A DNA stretch of 64,000 bases from Formosa sp. L2A11 (lineage in GTDB: Bacteria; Bacteroidota; Bacteroidia; Flavobacteriales; Flavobacteriaceae): contig NZ_CP047028.1 in assembly GCF_009796865.1 (NCBI RefSeq), positions 2,232,001-2,296,000 on the forward strand, read 5' to 3'. Below, one piece after another: positions 37,297 to 47,075 of this stretch. Made by a program: the position numbers and the translations under genes. The first letter of the stretch is position 1; every line of letters starts with the position of its first letter. The notes beneath the pieces are model-generated. The model saw nothing but the letters and a program-made list of their open reading frames with translations, searched no databases and was not told the origin of the DNA.

Positions 37297-38658
37297 ATGA
37301 ATAACTACTTCATAAAAACAACTAATCCAGCGCCTCTAGTAGTGTTTAGAGTCTGTTTTGGTTTGTTAATGTGTGCTAGTTTATTTAGTTTTTGGCAAAA
37401 AGGTTGGATTGAATCACTTTATTTAGAACCTAAATTTCATTTTACATTTTATGCTTTCGAATGGATTAAACCATTTGGTGTTTATACTTATGTCTTATTT
37501 GCTTTGTGTGGTTTATCTTCCATTTTCGTAGCTTTTGGTTTTAAATATAGAATTGCAATAGTAACGTTCTTTTTAAGTTTTACTTATATTCAATTTATGG
37601 ATAAAACGGTGTATCAGTCGTCGTCTTATTTTATAATGGTATTAAGCTTTTTAATGATTTTTCTGCCAGCTAATGCGGCTTTTTCAATAGATTCTTTACG
37701 GTCAAGACGCTCATACCGTACCATTCCAAAGTGGTGTTTAGACAGTGTGAAATTAATATTTTTTATAGTGTTCTTGTATTCCGGTTTAGCAAAACTTAAT
37801 TCCGATTGGTTGTTACGTGCTATGCCTTTAGAATTATGGCTAACGGCGAGTAAAAATATTCCATTAATTGGCGATTCTGTATTGCAATCTAATTGGTTTC
37901 ATTATGGTGTAAGCTGGAGTTTTATGGTTTTCGATTTAACAATTCCATTTTTATTACTTTATAAACGTACACGATTTTTAGCTTTTGGCTTGCTTGTTTT
38001 TAATCAGTTATTTTCGCAAGCGCTGTTTCCTTTAGGTATGTTGCCTTTAATGCTTATTATTTGTGCACCTATTTTTTTCTCTTTAGAATGGCATCAAAAA
38101 GCATTATTAATTTTAAGAGCCTTTTTATCTCCAATTCAAAATGGTTTAAAGTTTTCTTCAGCATTAAAAATGACAAAAGATTATCAGTATAGAACACCTT
38201 TATCTGTTCTTATTGTATTGCTGTTTTTTGTGTTTCAATTGCTATTTCCATTGCGGTATATGTTGTATCCTGGAGAGTTGTTTTGGACAGGAGAAGGGTA
38301 TTTGTTCTCTTGGCGTACATCGCTTATCGAAAGATCTGGAACCACTACTTTTACTGTTGTAGATTCTAAAACAGGAGAACGTTTTAATATTAAAAATTCA
38401 GATTTTTTAACACCTAGTCAAGAAAAACAAATGAGTGCTCAGCCTGATTTTATTTTAGAATTTGCACATTGTCTAGGGCGTCACTTTAAAGCAGAAGGAC
38501 ATGATCAGGTTCAGGTTTATGCTCAGAGTTATGTGTCTTTAAATGGCAGAGCAGAGGCTCAATATATAGATCCAGACGTAGATTTGTTACAAGAAAAAGA
38601 ATCCTTTAGACATAAAAAATGGATACTCCCTTTTCAAGATAAAATTCGCGGCTTGTAA
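37297..38658 (+). CDS. HTTM-domain membrane protein (vitamin K gamma-carboxylase-like)
   Basis: This 453-residue protein has several membrane helices in the first 340 residues and a soluble C-terminal part. The start PAPLVVFRVCFGLLMCASLF and the stretch LYSGLAKLNSDWL (160-172, with Lys166) are typical of the HTTM/VKGC family, where the corresponding lysine of the eukaryotic carboxylase is proposed as the active-site base. Bacterial members have mostly unknown substrates. A secreted protein of unknown function follows 49 bp downstream in the same direction. True carboxylation of glutamate is not shown. Confidence 0.82.
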   Translation: MNNYFIKTTNPAPLVVFRVCFGLLMCASLFSFWQKGWIESLYLEPKFHFTFYAFEWIKPFGVYTYVLFALCGLSSIFVAFGFKYRIAIVTFFLSFTYIQFMDKTVYQSSSYFIMVLSFLMIFLPANAAFSIDSLRSRRSYRTIPKWCLDSVKLIFFIVFLYSGLAKLNSDWLLRAMPLELWLTASKNIPLIGDSVLQSNWFHYGVSWSFMVFDLTIPFLLLYKRTRFLAFGLLVFNQLFSQALFPLGMLPLMLIICAPIFFSLEWHQKALLILRAFLSPIQNGLKFSSALKMTKDYQYRTPLSVLIVLLFFVFQLLFPLRYMLYPGELFWTGEGYLFSWRTSLIERSGTTTFTVVDSKTGERFNIKNSDFLTPSQEKQMSAQPDFILEFAHCLGRHFKAEGHDQVQVYAQSYVSLNGRAEAQYIDPDVDLLQEKESFRHKKWILPFQDKIRGL

Positions 38659-38707
38659 GATTTAATTCCTATTTTAAATTTCTTCTAAAATTTTAATAAT
38701 CTTAATC

Positions 38708-39409
38708 ATGAAAATATTTATCTTCCTTATTTTGTGTTTAAATTTTAATATTGTTTCAGCTAAAGAATGGAAGAATTTAAAAACGTATCAGAAAGAAACA
38801 CAGTTTGAAGTCCTGTCTAATGGAGATTGGTTTACAGCAGACAGAAAACAAAATTCTAAAGTTTGGCAAAATGCAAATCGCTTCAATTTAATGCAAATGC
38901 ATCCAGAAAATTATACATCTGTAGTGCAACGTTTGGGGTTTTATATGTGGTTTCAAAAAAAGATAGAGCAAAAAGGAGATGAGGTTTATTGGGTGAAAAT
39001 GGCCGCTTTTATTTCAGAAAAATTAAGCAGAATATATACTTTTCCTTATAAATACATTGTAAAAAAATCGACTATTCATAGTGCTAATTATGGGAGTGAA
39101 ATTGTGTTTAATAATGCTTTTCCTTATTTAAGAACTCTGTTTTTAGCCTCAGAACCTCTTAAAAATACAGCAGCAGAAACTTGGGATTTAAAAATGCTAC
39201 ATCTAGAACAGTACGATTGGGTAGCATCTGTATATGAAAAAATAGATGCTAAAAATTTAAAACAAATTTCTCAAATAGCTAGAGGAAAAGGAGTTTACAG
39301 ATTATTTGTGCCTAAAGAATTAGCATTTACAACCGACTTAAAAAATCCAAACCACAGATATTATTATGCCGTAAATGTACTTTTGCCATATTGTAAATGG
39401 TCTAATTAA
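38708..39409 (+). CDS. secreted protein of unknown function downstream of the HTTM gene
   Basis: I do not recognise this 233-residue protein. It has a clear signal peptide (1-18, FIFLILCLNFNIVSA). The mature part is rich in Trp, Tyr and Lys, with the segments LSNGDWFTADRKQNSKVW, MHPENYTSVVQRLGFYMWFQ and RGKGVYRLFVPKELAF. No cysteine pairs in CxxC form, lipobox or catalytic motif were seen. Its only strong clue is that it directly follows the HTTM/VKGC-like gene, so it could be a partner or substrate; it is not notably glutamate-clustered. Confidence 0.6.
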   Translation: MKIFIFLILCLNFNIVSAKEWKNLKTYQKETQFEVLSNGDWFTADRKQNSKVWQNANRFNLMQMHPENYTSVVQRLGFYMWFQKKIEQKGDEVYWVKMAAFISEKLSRIYTFPYKYIVKKSTIHSANYGSEIVFNNAFPYLRTLFLASEPLKNTAAETWDLKMLHLEQYDWVASVYEKIDAKNLKQISQIARGKGVYRLFVPKELAFTTDLKNPNHRYYYAVNVLLPYCKWSN

Positions 39410-39449
39410 AATTAGGTGCATTCACTTCTGTTTATACTATTAAAAATAG

Positions 39450-39457
39450 TATATTTG
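39450..39457 (+). promoter_or_regulatory. promoter -7 element of guaB
   Basis: TATATTTG is a full consensus match 26 nt before the ATG. At exactly 19 nt upstream lies TCTG (39427-39430), one change from TTTG. Confidence 0.6.
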
Positions 39458-39482
39458 CACGCAATTACATCTTAATTGCACC

Positions 39483-40955
39483 ATGACAGCACACGAAAAC
39501 AAAATTCTAGGAGAAGGACTAACCTACGACGACGTTTTATTAGTCCCAGCATTTTCCGAAATTTTACCAAGAGAGGTAAATATTCAAACAAAATTTACAC
39601 GAAACATTACAATTAACGTACCTATTATTTCTGCGGCTATGGATACGGTTACAGAAAGCGCTATGGCAATTGCTATAGCTAGAGAAGGAGGTATTGGTGT
39701 GTTACATAAAAACATGACCATTGCCCAACAAGCTCAAGAAGTACGTAAAGTAAAACGTGCAGAAAGCGGTATGATTATCGATCCTGTAACGTTGCCTTTA
39801 ACAGCTAAAGTTATTGATGCTAAGAATTGCATGAAAGAACATAGCATTGGAGGAATTCCTATTGTTGATGATGAAGGGAAACTAAAAGGAATTGTTACCA
39901 ATAGAGATTTACGTTTCGAACATGAGAACGATCGTGCTATTGTTGAAATTATGACTTGCGACAATTTAGTAACTGCAGCAGAAGGAACATCTTTAAAAGA
40001 TGCTGAAGTTATTTTACAAGAAAAGAAAATTGAAAAACTACCTGTAGTTGATGCCGATTATAATTTAATTGGATTAATTACATTTAGAGATATTACAAAA
40101 CTTACACAAAAACCAATTGCAAATAAAGATAATTACGGACGTTTACGTGTAGCAGCTGCTATTGGTGTTACTGCTGATGCTGTAGAACGTGCCGAAGCTT
40201 TATATAATGCAGGTATTGATGCTATAATTATTGATACCGCTCACGGACATACCAAAGGTGTGGTAAATGTATTAAAAGCGGTTAAAGCTAAATTTCCATA
40301 TTTAGATGTTGTTGTTGGTAATATTGCTACTGGTGCTGCCGCTAAATATTTAGTAGATGCTGGTGCAGATGCCGTAAAAGTTGGTATTGGTCCAGGATCT
40401 ATTTGTACAACTCGTGTAGTTGCAGGAGTTGGATTCCCTCAGTTTTCTGCTGTATTAGAGGTTGCCGCAGCCATTAAAGGTTCTGGTGTTCCTGTAATTG
40501 CAGATGGAGGAATTCGTTATACAGGAGATATTCCTAAAGCAATTGCTGCTGGAGCAGATACTGTAATGTTAGGATCGTTATTAGCAGGTACTAAAGAATC
40601 TCCAGGAGAAACTATTATTTTTGAAGGAAGAAAGTTTAAATCTTACCGAGGAATGGGTTCTGTAGAAGCCATGAAAGAAGGTAGTAAAGACCGTTATTTT
40701 CAAGATATAGAAGACGATATTAAAAAATTAGTTCCAGAAGGAATTGTTGGTCGTGTAGATTATAAAGGAGATTTAGAAGAAAGTATTCATCAATTTGTTG
40801 GTGGTTTGCGTGCAGGTATGGGATATTGTGGTGCTAAAGACATCCCGACGTTAAAAGAAACAGGACGTTTTGTAAAAATTACAGCTAGTGGAATTAATGA
40901 AAGTCACCCACATGATGTAACGATTACTAAAGAGTCTCCAAATTACTCAAGATAG
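39483..40955 (+). CDS. guaB: IMP dehydrogenase
   Basis: This 490-residue enzyme oxidises IMP to XMP with NAD, the first committed step to GMP. The barrel starts [20 protein letters not shown]. Two CBS domains are inserted at about 95-210 ([20 protein letters not shown] and [19 protein letters not shown]). The catalytic cysteine is Cys308 in [11 protein letters not shown], and the flap carries [10 protein letters not shown]. The length is normal. It is a single-gene unit with its own promoter and a strong terminator. Confidence 0.97.
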   Translation: MTAHENKILGEGLTYDDVLLVPAFSEILPREVNIQTKFTRNITINVPIISAAMDTVTESAMAIAIAREGGIGVLHKNMTIAQQAQEVRKVKRAESGMIIDPVTLPLTAKVIDAKNCMKEHSIGGIPIVDDEGKLKGIVTNRDLRFEHENDRAIVEIMTCDNLVTAAEGTSLKDAEVILQEKKIEKLPVVDADYNLIGLITFRDITKLTQKPIANKDNYGRLRVAAAIGVTADAVERAEALYNAGIDAIIIDTAHGHTKGVVNVLKAVKAKFPYLDVVVGNIATGAAAKYLVDAGADAVKVGIGPGSICTTRVVAGVGFPQFSAVLEVAAAIKGSGVPVIADGGIRYTGDIPKAIAAGADTVMLGSLLAGTKESPGETIIFEGRKFKSYRGMGSVEAMKEGSKDRYFQDIEDDIKKLVPEGIVGRVDYKGDLEESIHQFVGGLRAGMGYCGAKDIPTLKETGRFVKITASGINESHPHDVTITKESPNYSR

Positions 40956-40991
40956 AAGTATATAAAGAGAGGAGATTCCTTTCTTTAATAT

Positions 40992-41033
40992 AAAACTCCA
41001 ATTAAAACTGAATTTCGTTTTAATTGGAGTTTT
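40992..41033 (+). terminator. intrinsic terminator after guaB
   Basis: A 17-bp perfect stem (AAAACTCCAATTAAAAC with its complement) around TGAATTTC is followed by a T-run to 41036. Confidence 0.88.
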
Positions 41034-41181
41034 TTTATGTCTAATAAAATTGATAAGAATAAATCAATAAGAATGTATTCTCTATGTTATTGATAAGTAA
41101 ACGGGTTAATTAACCTTTATACATATTTAAAAAAACAATCATGTGCTTGTCTACAAGTCCTTATTAAAGAAAGTGAAGCAA

Positions 41182-42216
41182 TTAGCCTTTAGATAAAATA
41201 CCGGCAATAAGTTTGGTGCTTGGAAATTGTTCTAATATAATTTTCACAAAAACAGTAATTGGAATAGCCATAATTAAACCAGGGATTCCCCAAATAAAGC
41301 CCCATAACATTAACATCACTAAAACGGTAATAATATTTATAGAAAAAGATTTTCCCATAAATACAGGTTCTAAAATAGCTCCAAATAATACCTGAACACC
41401 AGTAATACTAAGTATAAAGAAAATTAAAGTACTGGCTATCTCTATTTCAACAAAAGCAAAAACAGATAAAAGGATTACGGTTACAAAAGAGCCAACCATT
41501 TGTATAAAATTAATAATGAAAGCGAATAATACCCAGAAAATAGGAAAACTAACCCCAAAGACATAACACGCTAAACCAGTACCAATTCCTGTTAATAGAC
41601 TAACAAACACCTTTACTTTTATAAATTTAATTAAATCCTTTTCAATTTTCATAAAGGTTTTAACCGATGTATGTTTTTGTCTTAAAATAGTATTGTTTAA
41701 TAGTTTGTGTACGTTTATAGATTCTGCTAACCATAAAACCACAAAAAAAGCAGTCATTAATACCATTGTTAACGTGGTACGAATAAAGTTTACGGTTGGT
41801 CCAAAATTACTTAAAAGCGTATTTTTATCTAACAACTGTGTAGAGATGCTAATGTCATCATTAATTAATTCTGTTCCAAAAAAGCTTTCTAAACTCGCAA
41901 TTAAGAGTTTTATTTTTTGTTCAGCTTTAAATATAAAAGCATCACTTGTAGATAGAATTTCTTTACTAGATAACTGTATTAAATCGCCAGCCAATTTAAA
42001 GAATACTAAAATAATAAGAACAATTATCACAATGCTTACAGCATTAGGTAATTTTCGCTTTGTTAACCATCTCATTATAGGTAAAAAAAGTAATGCGATG
42101 AACATTGAAAAAATAAGCGGGACAAAAATAAATGATAGTATTTTTAGTAAATAAAATACTAATGGAATAACTATAATAAGGAGGAGAAAATTAGTTGTTC
42201 GTCTATCGTTTAACAT
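41182..42216 (-). CDS. AI-2E family transporter
   Basis: This 344-residue membrane protein has the AI-2E (PerM/YdiK/TqsA) fold. Helices cluster at the N-terminus (about 10-70), centre (150-170) and C-terminal half (205-330), with a soluble loop at about 85-145. Family signatures include VFVKIILEQFPSTKLIAG at the end and GFIWGIPGLIMAIP near residue 305-320. Members include exporters of AI-2 and sodium/proton antiporters, so the substrate is open. A TACATTTG -7 element lies upstream at 42254-42247. Confidence 0.87.
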   Translation of the reverse strand: MLNDRRTTNFLLLIIVIPLVFYLLKILSFIFVPLIFSMFIALLFLPIMRWLTKRKLPNAVSIVIIVLIILVFFKLAGDLIQLSSKEILSTSDAFIFKAEQKIKLLIASLESFFGTELINDDISISTQLLDKNTLLSNFGPTVNFIRTTLTMVLMTAFFVVLWLAESINVHKLLNNTILRQKHTSVKTFMKIEKDLIKFIKVKVFVSLLTGIGTGLACYVFGVSFPIFWVLFAFIINFIQMVGSFVTVILLSVFAFVEIEIASTLIFFILSITGVQVLFGAILEPVFMGKSFSINIITVLVMLMLWGFIWGIPGLIMAIPITVFVKIILEQFPSTKLIAGILSKG

Positions 42217-42246
42217 AGTTTAAAGGCACTTAAAAATTTCGATTTG

Positions 42247-42254
42247 CAAATGTA
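42247..42254 (-). promoter_or_regulatory. candidate -7 element for the AI-2E gene
   Basis: On the minus strand this reads TACATTTG, a full TAnnTTTG match 30 nt upstream of the ATG. No clear -33 element is at the standard distance. Confidence 0.45.
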
Positions 42255-42317
42255 GTTTAAAACCTTAGAGTTTATGTGTGAAAATATCATAATTATAATG
42301 ATAAAATTTTGTGATAT

Positions 42318-42551
42318 TTACACGTAAACTTCTCCTCTGTGTGGCTTTAATGCATCTCTTAATGGTTTCATATCAGACTCATTAACAACTAAAAAAGCAA
42401 TAGCATGCATTTCGTTAATTGCAGAATTTCCGGTTATAGTAATATCTAAATGTTCGGTTTCTATATATTCTTTTAAATGAATTTCATGGTGTTGGGCTGT
42501 TTTTAAGGCATGTGGACCTCGAAAATCCCAAATTAATTTTAATTGTCGCAT
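42318..42551 (-). CDS. small protein of unknown function (77 residues)
   Basis: This short protein begins MRQLKLIWDFRGPHALKTAQ and contains HHEIHLKEYIETEHLD and INEMHAIAFLVVNESDMKPLRDALKPH. It has no signal peptide or membrane helix. The composition (many His, balanced charges) and an upstream TACTTTTG -7 match at 42574-42567 suggest a real gene. It resembles small hypothetical proteins seen in flavobacteria; its function is unknown. It lies between the AI-2E gene and the parvulin operon promoter. Confidence 0.65.
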   Translation of the reverse strand: MRQLKLIWDFRGPHALKTAQHHEIHLKEYIETEHLDITITGNSAINEMHAIAFLVVNESDMKPLRDALKPHRGEVYV

Positions 42552-42783
42552 GTGTTAAAGTTTTAACAAAAGTACAAATTACTTTATCAGATTATAATCT
42601 CTTGCTATATATTGTTGCATGTTTTAAATGTATGCTGTCAAAGGATTGTTATGTAGTCTGTTATGCTAATATTTAGTGTGGTTATTTAAAATAATAAAAT
42701 ATTGAAGTTTGTTAGATGTTTTTTAATACATCAAATCTTAATAAAAATACTAAAGTTGTTAACCCTGCGTTTGTTAATGCAAC

Positions 42784-42813
42784 TTGTATTATAGTTTTAT
42801 ATTACTATTTTTG
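42784..42813 (+). promoter_or_regulatory. promoter of the parvulin operon
   Basis: TTG at 42784-42786, exactly 19 nt, then TATTTTTG at 42806-42813. This is a full consensus match, 20 nt before the first ATG. Confidence 0.78.
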
Positions 42814-42833
42814 CTTAAGTTAAATTATAAATA

Positions 42834-44789
42834 ATGAAATTGAAATCCGTTTTGTTGTTGCTCTTACTTATTGTATCTACTGTAAGTATAGCACAAATTG
42901 CTTCTGAAGATATTCTTTTTAATGTGGATCAAACTCCAGTATACGCATCAGAATTTGTTAGAGTTTATAACAAGAATTTAGATTTAGTTAAAGATGAATC
43001 TCAAAAAGATGTAGATGCTTATTTACAATTATTCATTAATTATAAACTAAAATTAGCAGAAGCTAAATCTTTAAAGTTAGATGAAAAAGGATCTTACAAG
43101 AGAGAATTAAAATCATATAGAAATCAATTAGCTCAAAATTATTTAACAGATAATACTGTTACAGACGAGTTGGTTCAGGAAGCTTATAACAGAACTAAAA
43201 CAGATGTTAAAGCAAGACATATTTTAGTTAGAATAGACGAAACCGCTTCTCCACAAGATACATTAGCGGCTTATATGGAAATCGTTAAACTAAGAAATCG
43301 TTTAATAAATGAAGGTTTCGATAAGGTTAAAAAAGATGTTCATGATGGTAAAACTGTTTTTGCTGAAGATTTAGGATATTTCTCTGCTTTTAAAATGGTA
43401 TATAGTTTTGAAAACGTAGCTTATAATACTAAAGTGGGCGATGTGTCTCAACCATTTAGAACACGATTTGGATATCATGTTGTGCAGGTTCTAGATAAAC
43501 GTCCCGATCGTGGGACTGTACAGGTCGCACATATTATGGTTGCCAAAAACAAAAAAGGCGATACCATTTCTAATCCAGAGGCTAGAATTAACGATATTTA
43601 TAAAAAGTTAAATCAAGGCGAGAGTTTTGAGAGTTTGGCTAAACAGTTTTCAGACGATTCAAGCTCTGCAGATAAAGGCGGGGAGTTAGCGCCTTTTTCT
43701 TTGGGACAATTATCGTCTAGCGAATTTGAAGAGCAAGCTTTTAATTTAATCTTAGTTGGTCAAATTTCTAAACCATTTAAAACAGATTTTGGTTGGCATA
43801 TTATTAAACTATTAGACAAGAAACCGGTACCTGCATTTGCAGATATAAAATCGGAATTAGAAGAAAAGGTAAAACTAGACAGTCGGTCTAAACGTATTAA
43901 AGAAACTCATATTCAGGACTTAAAAGAGAGATATAACGTATCCGATAATCAGCCTGCGTTAGCCTATTTTGTTAAGATTTTAAATAAAAAGTATTACGAA
44001 CATACTTGGGAGTTGCCTTCTAGGTTTAAAGCAGATAAAACATTATTAACTATAGGTTCTAAAACGTTTACATATAAAGATTTTGGTGATTATTTAGTAA
44101 AACGCCAAGCGCTGTTTTCAGATAAAGTTACTTTTGATAAAATTGTAGACATTAATTATGAATCTTTTTTAGATATAGAACTTAATGCTTATCAAGATGC
44201 TCATTTAGAAGAAGAAAATCCAGAATTTGCAGAGATTGTAGGCGAATATAGAGACGGTTTATTGTTGTTCGATTTAATGGAAAACGAAATCTGGAATGCA
44301 GGTCAGAAAGATACTGTTGCCGTAGAAGCTTATTATGAGGCACATAAAGACAATTATTTTTGGAACAAAAGAATAGATGCTATTGTAGGTGCTTCTGTAA
44401 CAAGAAAGGACATTAAAAAGGTCTCTAAACTATTAAAAAAGAATGTGCCTTTAGAAGACATTAAAACTAAACTTAATGTAAAAGGTGAAATTCATGTTAT
44501 GTTTACAACAGGGATTTTAGAAGAAAACAATCAAAGTTTACCTGCAGATTTTGAATGTAAAACAGGCTTGTCTAATATTTATGAATTTAATGATGGTTAT
44601 ATTGTAGCCAAAGTAAATCAAGTGCTTCCAAAAACACTCAAGTCTTTCGAAGAAGCAAAAGGTAATGTTATTAGCGATTTTCAGAATAATAAAGAAGAGA
44701 TCTGGTTACAGGATTTGCATGCAAAATATACAGTATCTATTAATGAAAGTGTGTTAACTAAAGTAAGAAATCAAATTAATAATCAATAA
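42834..44789 (+). CDS. periplasmic peptidyl-prolyl isomerase with two parvulin domains
   Basis: This 651-residue exported protein has a signal peptide (1-21, ending SIAQ). An N-terminal helical segment is followed by two parvulin rotamase domains: about 120-220 (KARHILVRIDE ... FGYHVVQVLDKRP) and 225-330 (VQVAHIMVAKNKKG ... GGELAPFSLGQ ... FGWHIIKLLDKKP). The remaining 300 residues are family-specific and helical. It would help fold envelope proteins, like SurA or PpiC. It is the first of three tandem genes; the next begins immediately after its stop. Confidence 0.9.
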   Translation: MKLKSVLLLLLLIVSTVSIAQIASEDILFNVDQTPVYASEFVRVYNKNLDLVKDESQKDVDAYLQLFINYKLKLAEAKSLKLDEKGSYKRELKSYRNQLAQNYLTDNTVTDELVQEAYNRTKTDVKARHILVRIDETASPQDTLAAYMEIVKLRNRLINEGFDKVKKDVHDGKTVFAEDLGYFSAFKMVYSFENVAYNTKVGDVSQPFRTRFGYHVVQVLDKRPDRGTVQVAHIMVAKNKKGDTISNPEARINDIYKKLNQGESFESLAKQFSDDSSSADKGGELAPFSLGQLSSSEFEEQAFNLILVGQISKPFKTDFGWHIIKLLDKKPVPAFADIKSELEEKVKLDSRSKRIKETHIQDLKERYNVSDNQPALAYFVKILNKKYYEHTWELPSRFKADKTLLTIGSKTFTYKDFGDYLVKRQALFSDKVTFDKIVDINYESFLDIELNAYQDAHLEEENPEFAEIVGEYRDGLLLFDLMENEIWNAGQKDTVAVEAYYEAHKDNYFWNKRIDAIVGASVTRKDIKKVSKLLKKNVPLEDIKTKLNVKGEIHVMFTTGILEENNQSLPADFECKTGLSNIYEFNDGYIVAKVNQVLPKTLKSFEEAKGNVISDFQNNKEEIWLQDLHAKYTVSINESVLTKVRNQINNQ

Positions 44790-45641
44790 TTGAAAAACAG
44801 AATAATTATAGTATTGGTGTTACTAAGTGTAACCTCGTGCCAGCTTTTTGAAAAAGAAGATGCGCGTACTCCTGTGGCTCGTGTTAACGACTCGTATTTG
44901 TATCAAGAAGATATAAAAGATTTGGTTAACGAAGGAACCTCTAAGGAAGATAGCACACTTGTAGTTCAAAATTTTATTACACGTTGGGCTACGCAAGAGT
45001 TATTAGTAGAAGGCGCCAAAAGGAATTTAAACGAAGCAAAACTAGACGATTTTCAGCGTTTAGTAAATAACTACAAAAGGGATTTATATTCTAAAGCATA
45101 TTTAGAAGCTTTGGTAAAACGTAGTATCGATACTACAGTGTCTTTTTCGGAAGCAGCACGTTATTATAAGTCCAATTTAGAAGCTTTTAAGTTAAATGAA
45201 GACCTTATTAAATTTAGATATATTAATATCGATGAAAACCGGTTAGATTTTAATGACTTACAAACCAAATTTAAGCGGTTTAACAATGAGGATAAGAGAG
45301 AGTTAGATTCTATTTCTATTCAATTTAAATCTTATGCTTTAAACGATTCTATTTGGATAAAAGTGAGTCAAGTTTTAAATAAGATTCCTGTGGTTTCGCT
45401 TGAAAATAGGGAACAACTGTTAAAAAAATCTAATTTTATACAGCTCAAAGATTCTTTAGGAGTATATTTGATGCGCGTTAATGACGTTTTATTACGCGGG
45501 AGCACGGCACCACTAGAGTACGTTAAGCCCACTATCGATCAAATCGTGATTAATAAAAGAAAATTAGAACTCATTAGAGATTTAGAAAAAGATATTACAA
45601 AAGATGCAATTAAGAACAAACAATTTGAAATCTATAATTAA
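44790..45641 (+). CDS. peptidyl-prolyl isomerase-like lipoprotein
   Basis: This 283-residue lipoprotein begins at a TTG directly abutting the preceding TAA. Its lipobox VTSC puts lipidation at Cys17. The mature part starts ARVNDSYLYQEDIKDLV, the SurA-N-like helical start, but no full parvulin signature (HIL, GGxLG, GYH) is visible. It is therefore likely a chaperone-like paralogue without isomerase activity. It overlaps the third gene of the operon by 17-38 bases, depending on which start that gene uses. Confidence 0.78.
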   Translation: MKNRIIIVLVLLSVTSCQLFEKEDARTPVARVNDSYLYQEDIKDLVNEGTSKEDSTLVVQNFITRWATQELLVEGAKRNLNEAKLDDFQRLVNNYKRDLYSKAYLEALVKRSIDTTVSFSEAARYYKSNLEAFKLNEDLIKFRYINIDENRLDFNDLQTKFKRFNNEDKRELDSISIQFKSYALNDSIWIKVSQVLNKIPVVSLENREQLLKKSNFIQLKDSLGVYLMRVNDVLLRGSTAPLEYVKPTIDQIVINKRKLELIRDLEKDITKDAIKNKQFEIYN

Positions 45642-47073
45642 CCTCAAACAAGCTTTAATTTTTAGCTTAATCTTAAGTGCAAATGGCATGTTTGCACAAG
45701 AAATTATTCCAGACGAAGTTCCTGAAACCAAAGAAGTTGTAAATGAACCAAAAATGGTTAAAGATTCTTTAGTTACTCCTGGAGCAAAAAAGATAGATGG
45801 AGTTGCTGCTGTAATTGGGGAATATATTGTTTTAGAATCAGATGTTGTTAAAACAAAATTACAATTACAAGCTCAAGGTGTAAATACAGAAGATTTTTCA
45901 GACTGTGAACTGTTTGGAAAACTATTAGAAGATAAATTATATGCACACCAAGCTGTACAGGATAGTATAGTGGTTTCAGATATTGAAATTCAGTCGTTTG
46001 TAGACCAACAAATACAAGGGTTTTTACAACAGACTAACGGTTCTATGGATGCTTTATTAAAACTGTATAATAAAGAAGACGAGCAAAGCTTAAGAGATGA
46101 AATGTTTGAAGTAAACAAGAGTCAGAAGCTAGCGCAAGAAATGCAGAAAAAAATTGTTGAAGATGTAGAAGTTACTCCAGAAGAAGTTCGAGTATTTTTT
46201 AATGACGTACCTAAAGACGAGCGTCCTACATTTGGAACAGAATTAAGAGTTGCTCAAATTGTTGTAGAGCCACAAGTAACAGAAGCAGAGAAAGAAAAAG
46301 TTATAGAGCGTTTAAAAGAAATGCGTGCAGATGTTATTGAAAACGGTGCAAGTTTCCGTTCTAAAGTAGTATTGTATACAGACGATAAAGCGTCTATTTC
46401 TAATGGTGGTTTATATACCTTAAACCGTAAGCGTCCTAAAATGGTAAAAGAATTTAGACAAGTCGCTTTCTCATTAAAAGAAGGTGAAATTTCTGAACCT
46501 TTTGCAACAGAATATGGATACCATATTATCATGTTAGAAAAAATTAGAGGTCAAGAATACGATGTACGCCATGTCTTATTGATGCCTAAAGTATCTGACC
46601 AAGAAATCGCTAAAGCTAAAGAGAAAATAGAAAAAGTAAGAGCAGAACTAGAGAGTGGAGAAATTACTTTTGCTGAAGCTGCTAAAAAATATAGCGACGA
46701 GAAAGAAACAAAATATGATGGCGGACAATTAATTAACCCATCTACTCAAGATTACAATTTTGAATTAACTAAAATGGATCCAGAATTATACGGACAGATT
46801 CAAAATTTAAAAGATAACGAAATCAGTCAGGTTTTAAAAGATCAAGACCGTACTGGAAAAATAAAATTTAAAATTCTTACAGTTTCAGATCGTGTAGACG
46901 AGCATGTTGCTAATTATGCTCAAGATTATCTTAAAATTAAAGATTTAGCTTTAGCTGATAAACGTTTAAAAGCAGTTGAAAAATGGCAGAAAGAAACAAT
47001 TTCTGAGACGTATATTAAAATAAACGGTGATTATAGAGATTGCGAATTTGCAAGTAACTGGTTAAAAAAATAA
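45604..47073 (+). CDS. SurA-like periplasmic peptidyl-prolyl isomerase
   Basis: This protein has 489 residues from the ATG at 45604, or 482 from a TTG at 45625 (KSIINLKQALIFSLILSANG), which would give a cleaner signal peptide. The SurA-like N-terminal helical region runs from IDGVAAVIGEYIVLESDV to about residue 190. Two parvulin domains follow: about 210-312 (LRVAQIVVEPQ, SNGGLYTLNR, YGYHIIMLEKI) and 316-420 (YDVRHVLLMPKVSD, YDGGQLINPS). It probably chaperones outer-membrane barrels. It ends 2 nt before the MoxR gene. Confidence 0.9.
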   Translation: MQLRTNNLKSIINLKQALIFSLILSANGMFAQEIIPDEVPETKEVVNEPKMVKDSLVTPGAKKIDGVAAVIGEYIVLESDVVKTKLQLQAQGVNTEDFSDCELFGKLLEDKLYAHQAVQDSIVVSDIEIQSFVDQQIQGFLQQTNGSMDALLKLYNKEDEQSLRDEMFEVNKSQKLAQEMQKKIVEDVEVTPEEVRVFFNDVPKDERPTFGTELRVAQIVVEPQVTEAEKEKVIERLKEMRADVIENGASFRSKVVLYTDDKASISNGGLYTLNRKRPKMVKEFRQVAFSLKEGEISEPFATEYGYHIIMLEKIRGQEYDVRHVLLMPKVSDQEIAKAKEKIEKVRAELESGEITFAEAAKKYSDEKETKYDGGQLINPSTQDYNFELTKMDPELYGQIQNLKDNEISQVLKDQDRTGKIKFKILTVSDRVDEHVANYAQDYLKIKDLALADKRLKAVEKWQKETISETYIKINGDYRDCEFASNWLKK

Positions 47074-47075
47074 AG

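Noticed and set aside
38708..39409. Gla-like carboxylation substrate of the HTTM protein
   Set aside because: No glutamate cluster or propeptide-like recognition segment is visible; only adjacency supports the idea, so it is kept as a hypothesis and not annotated.
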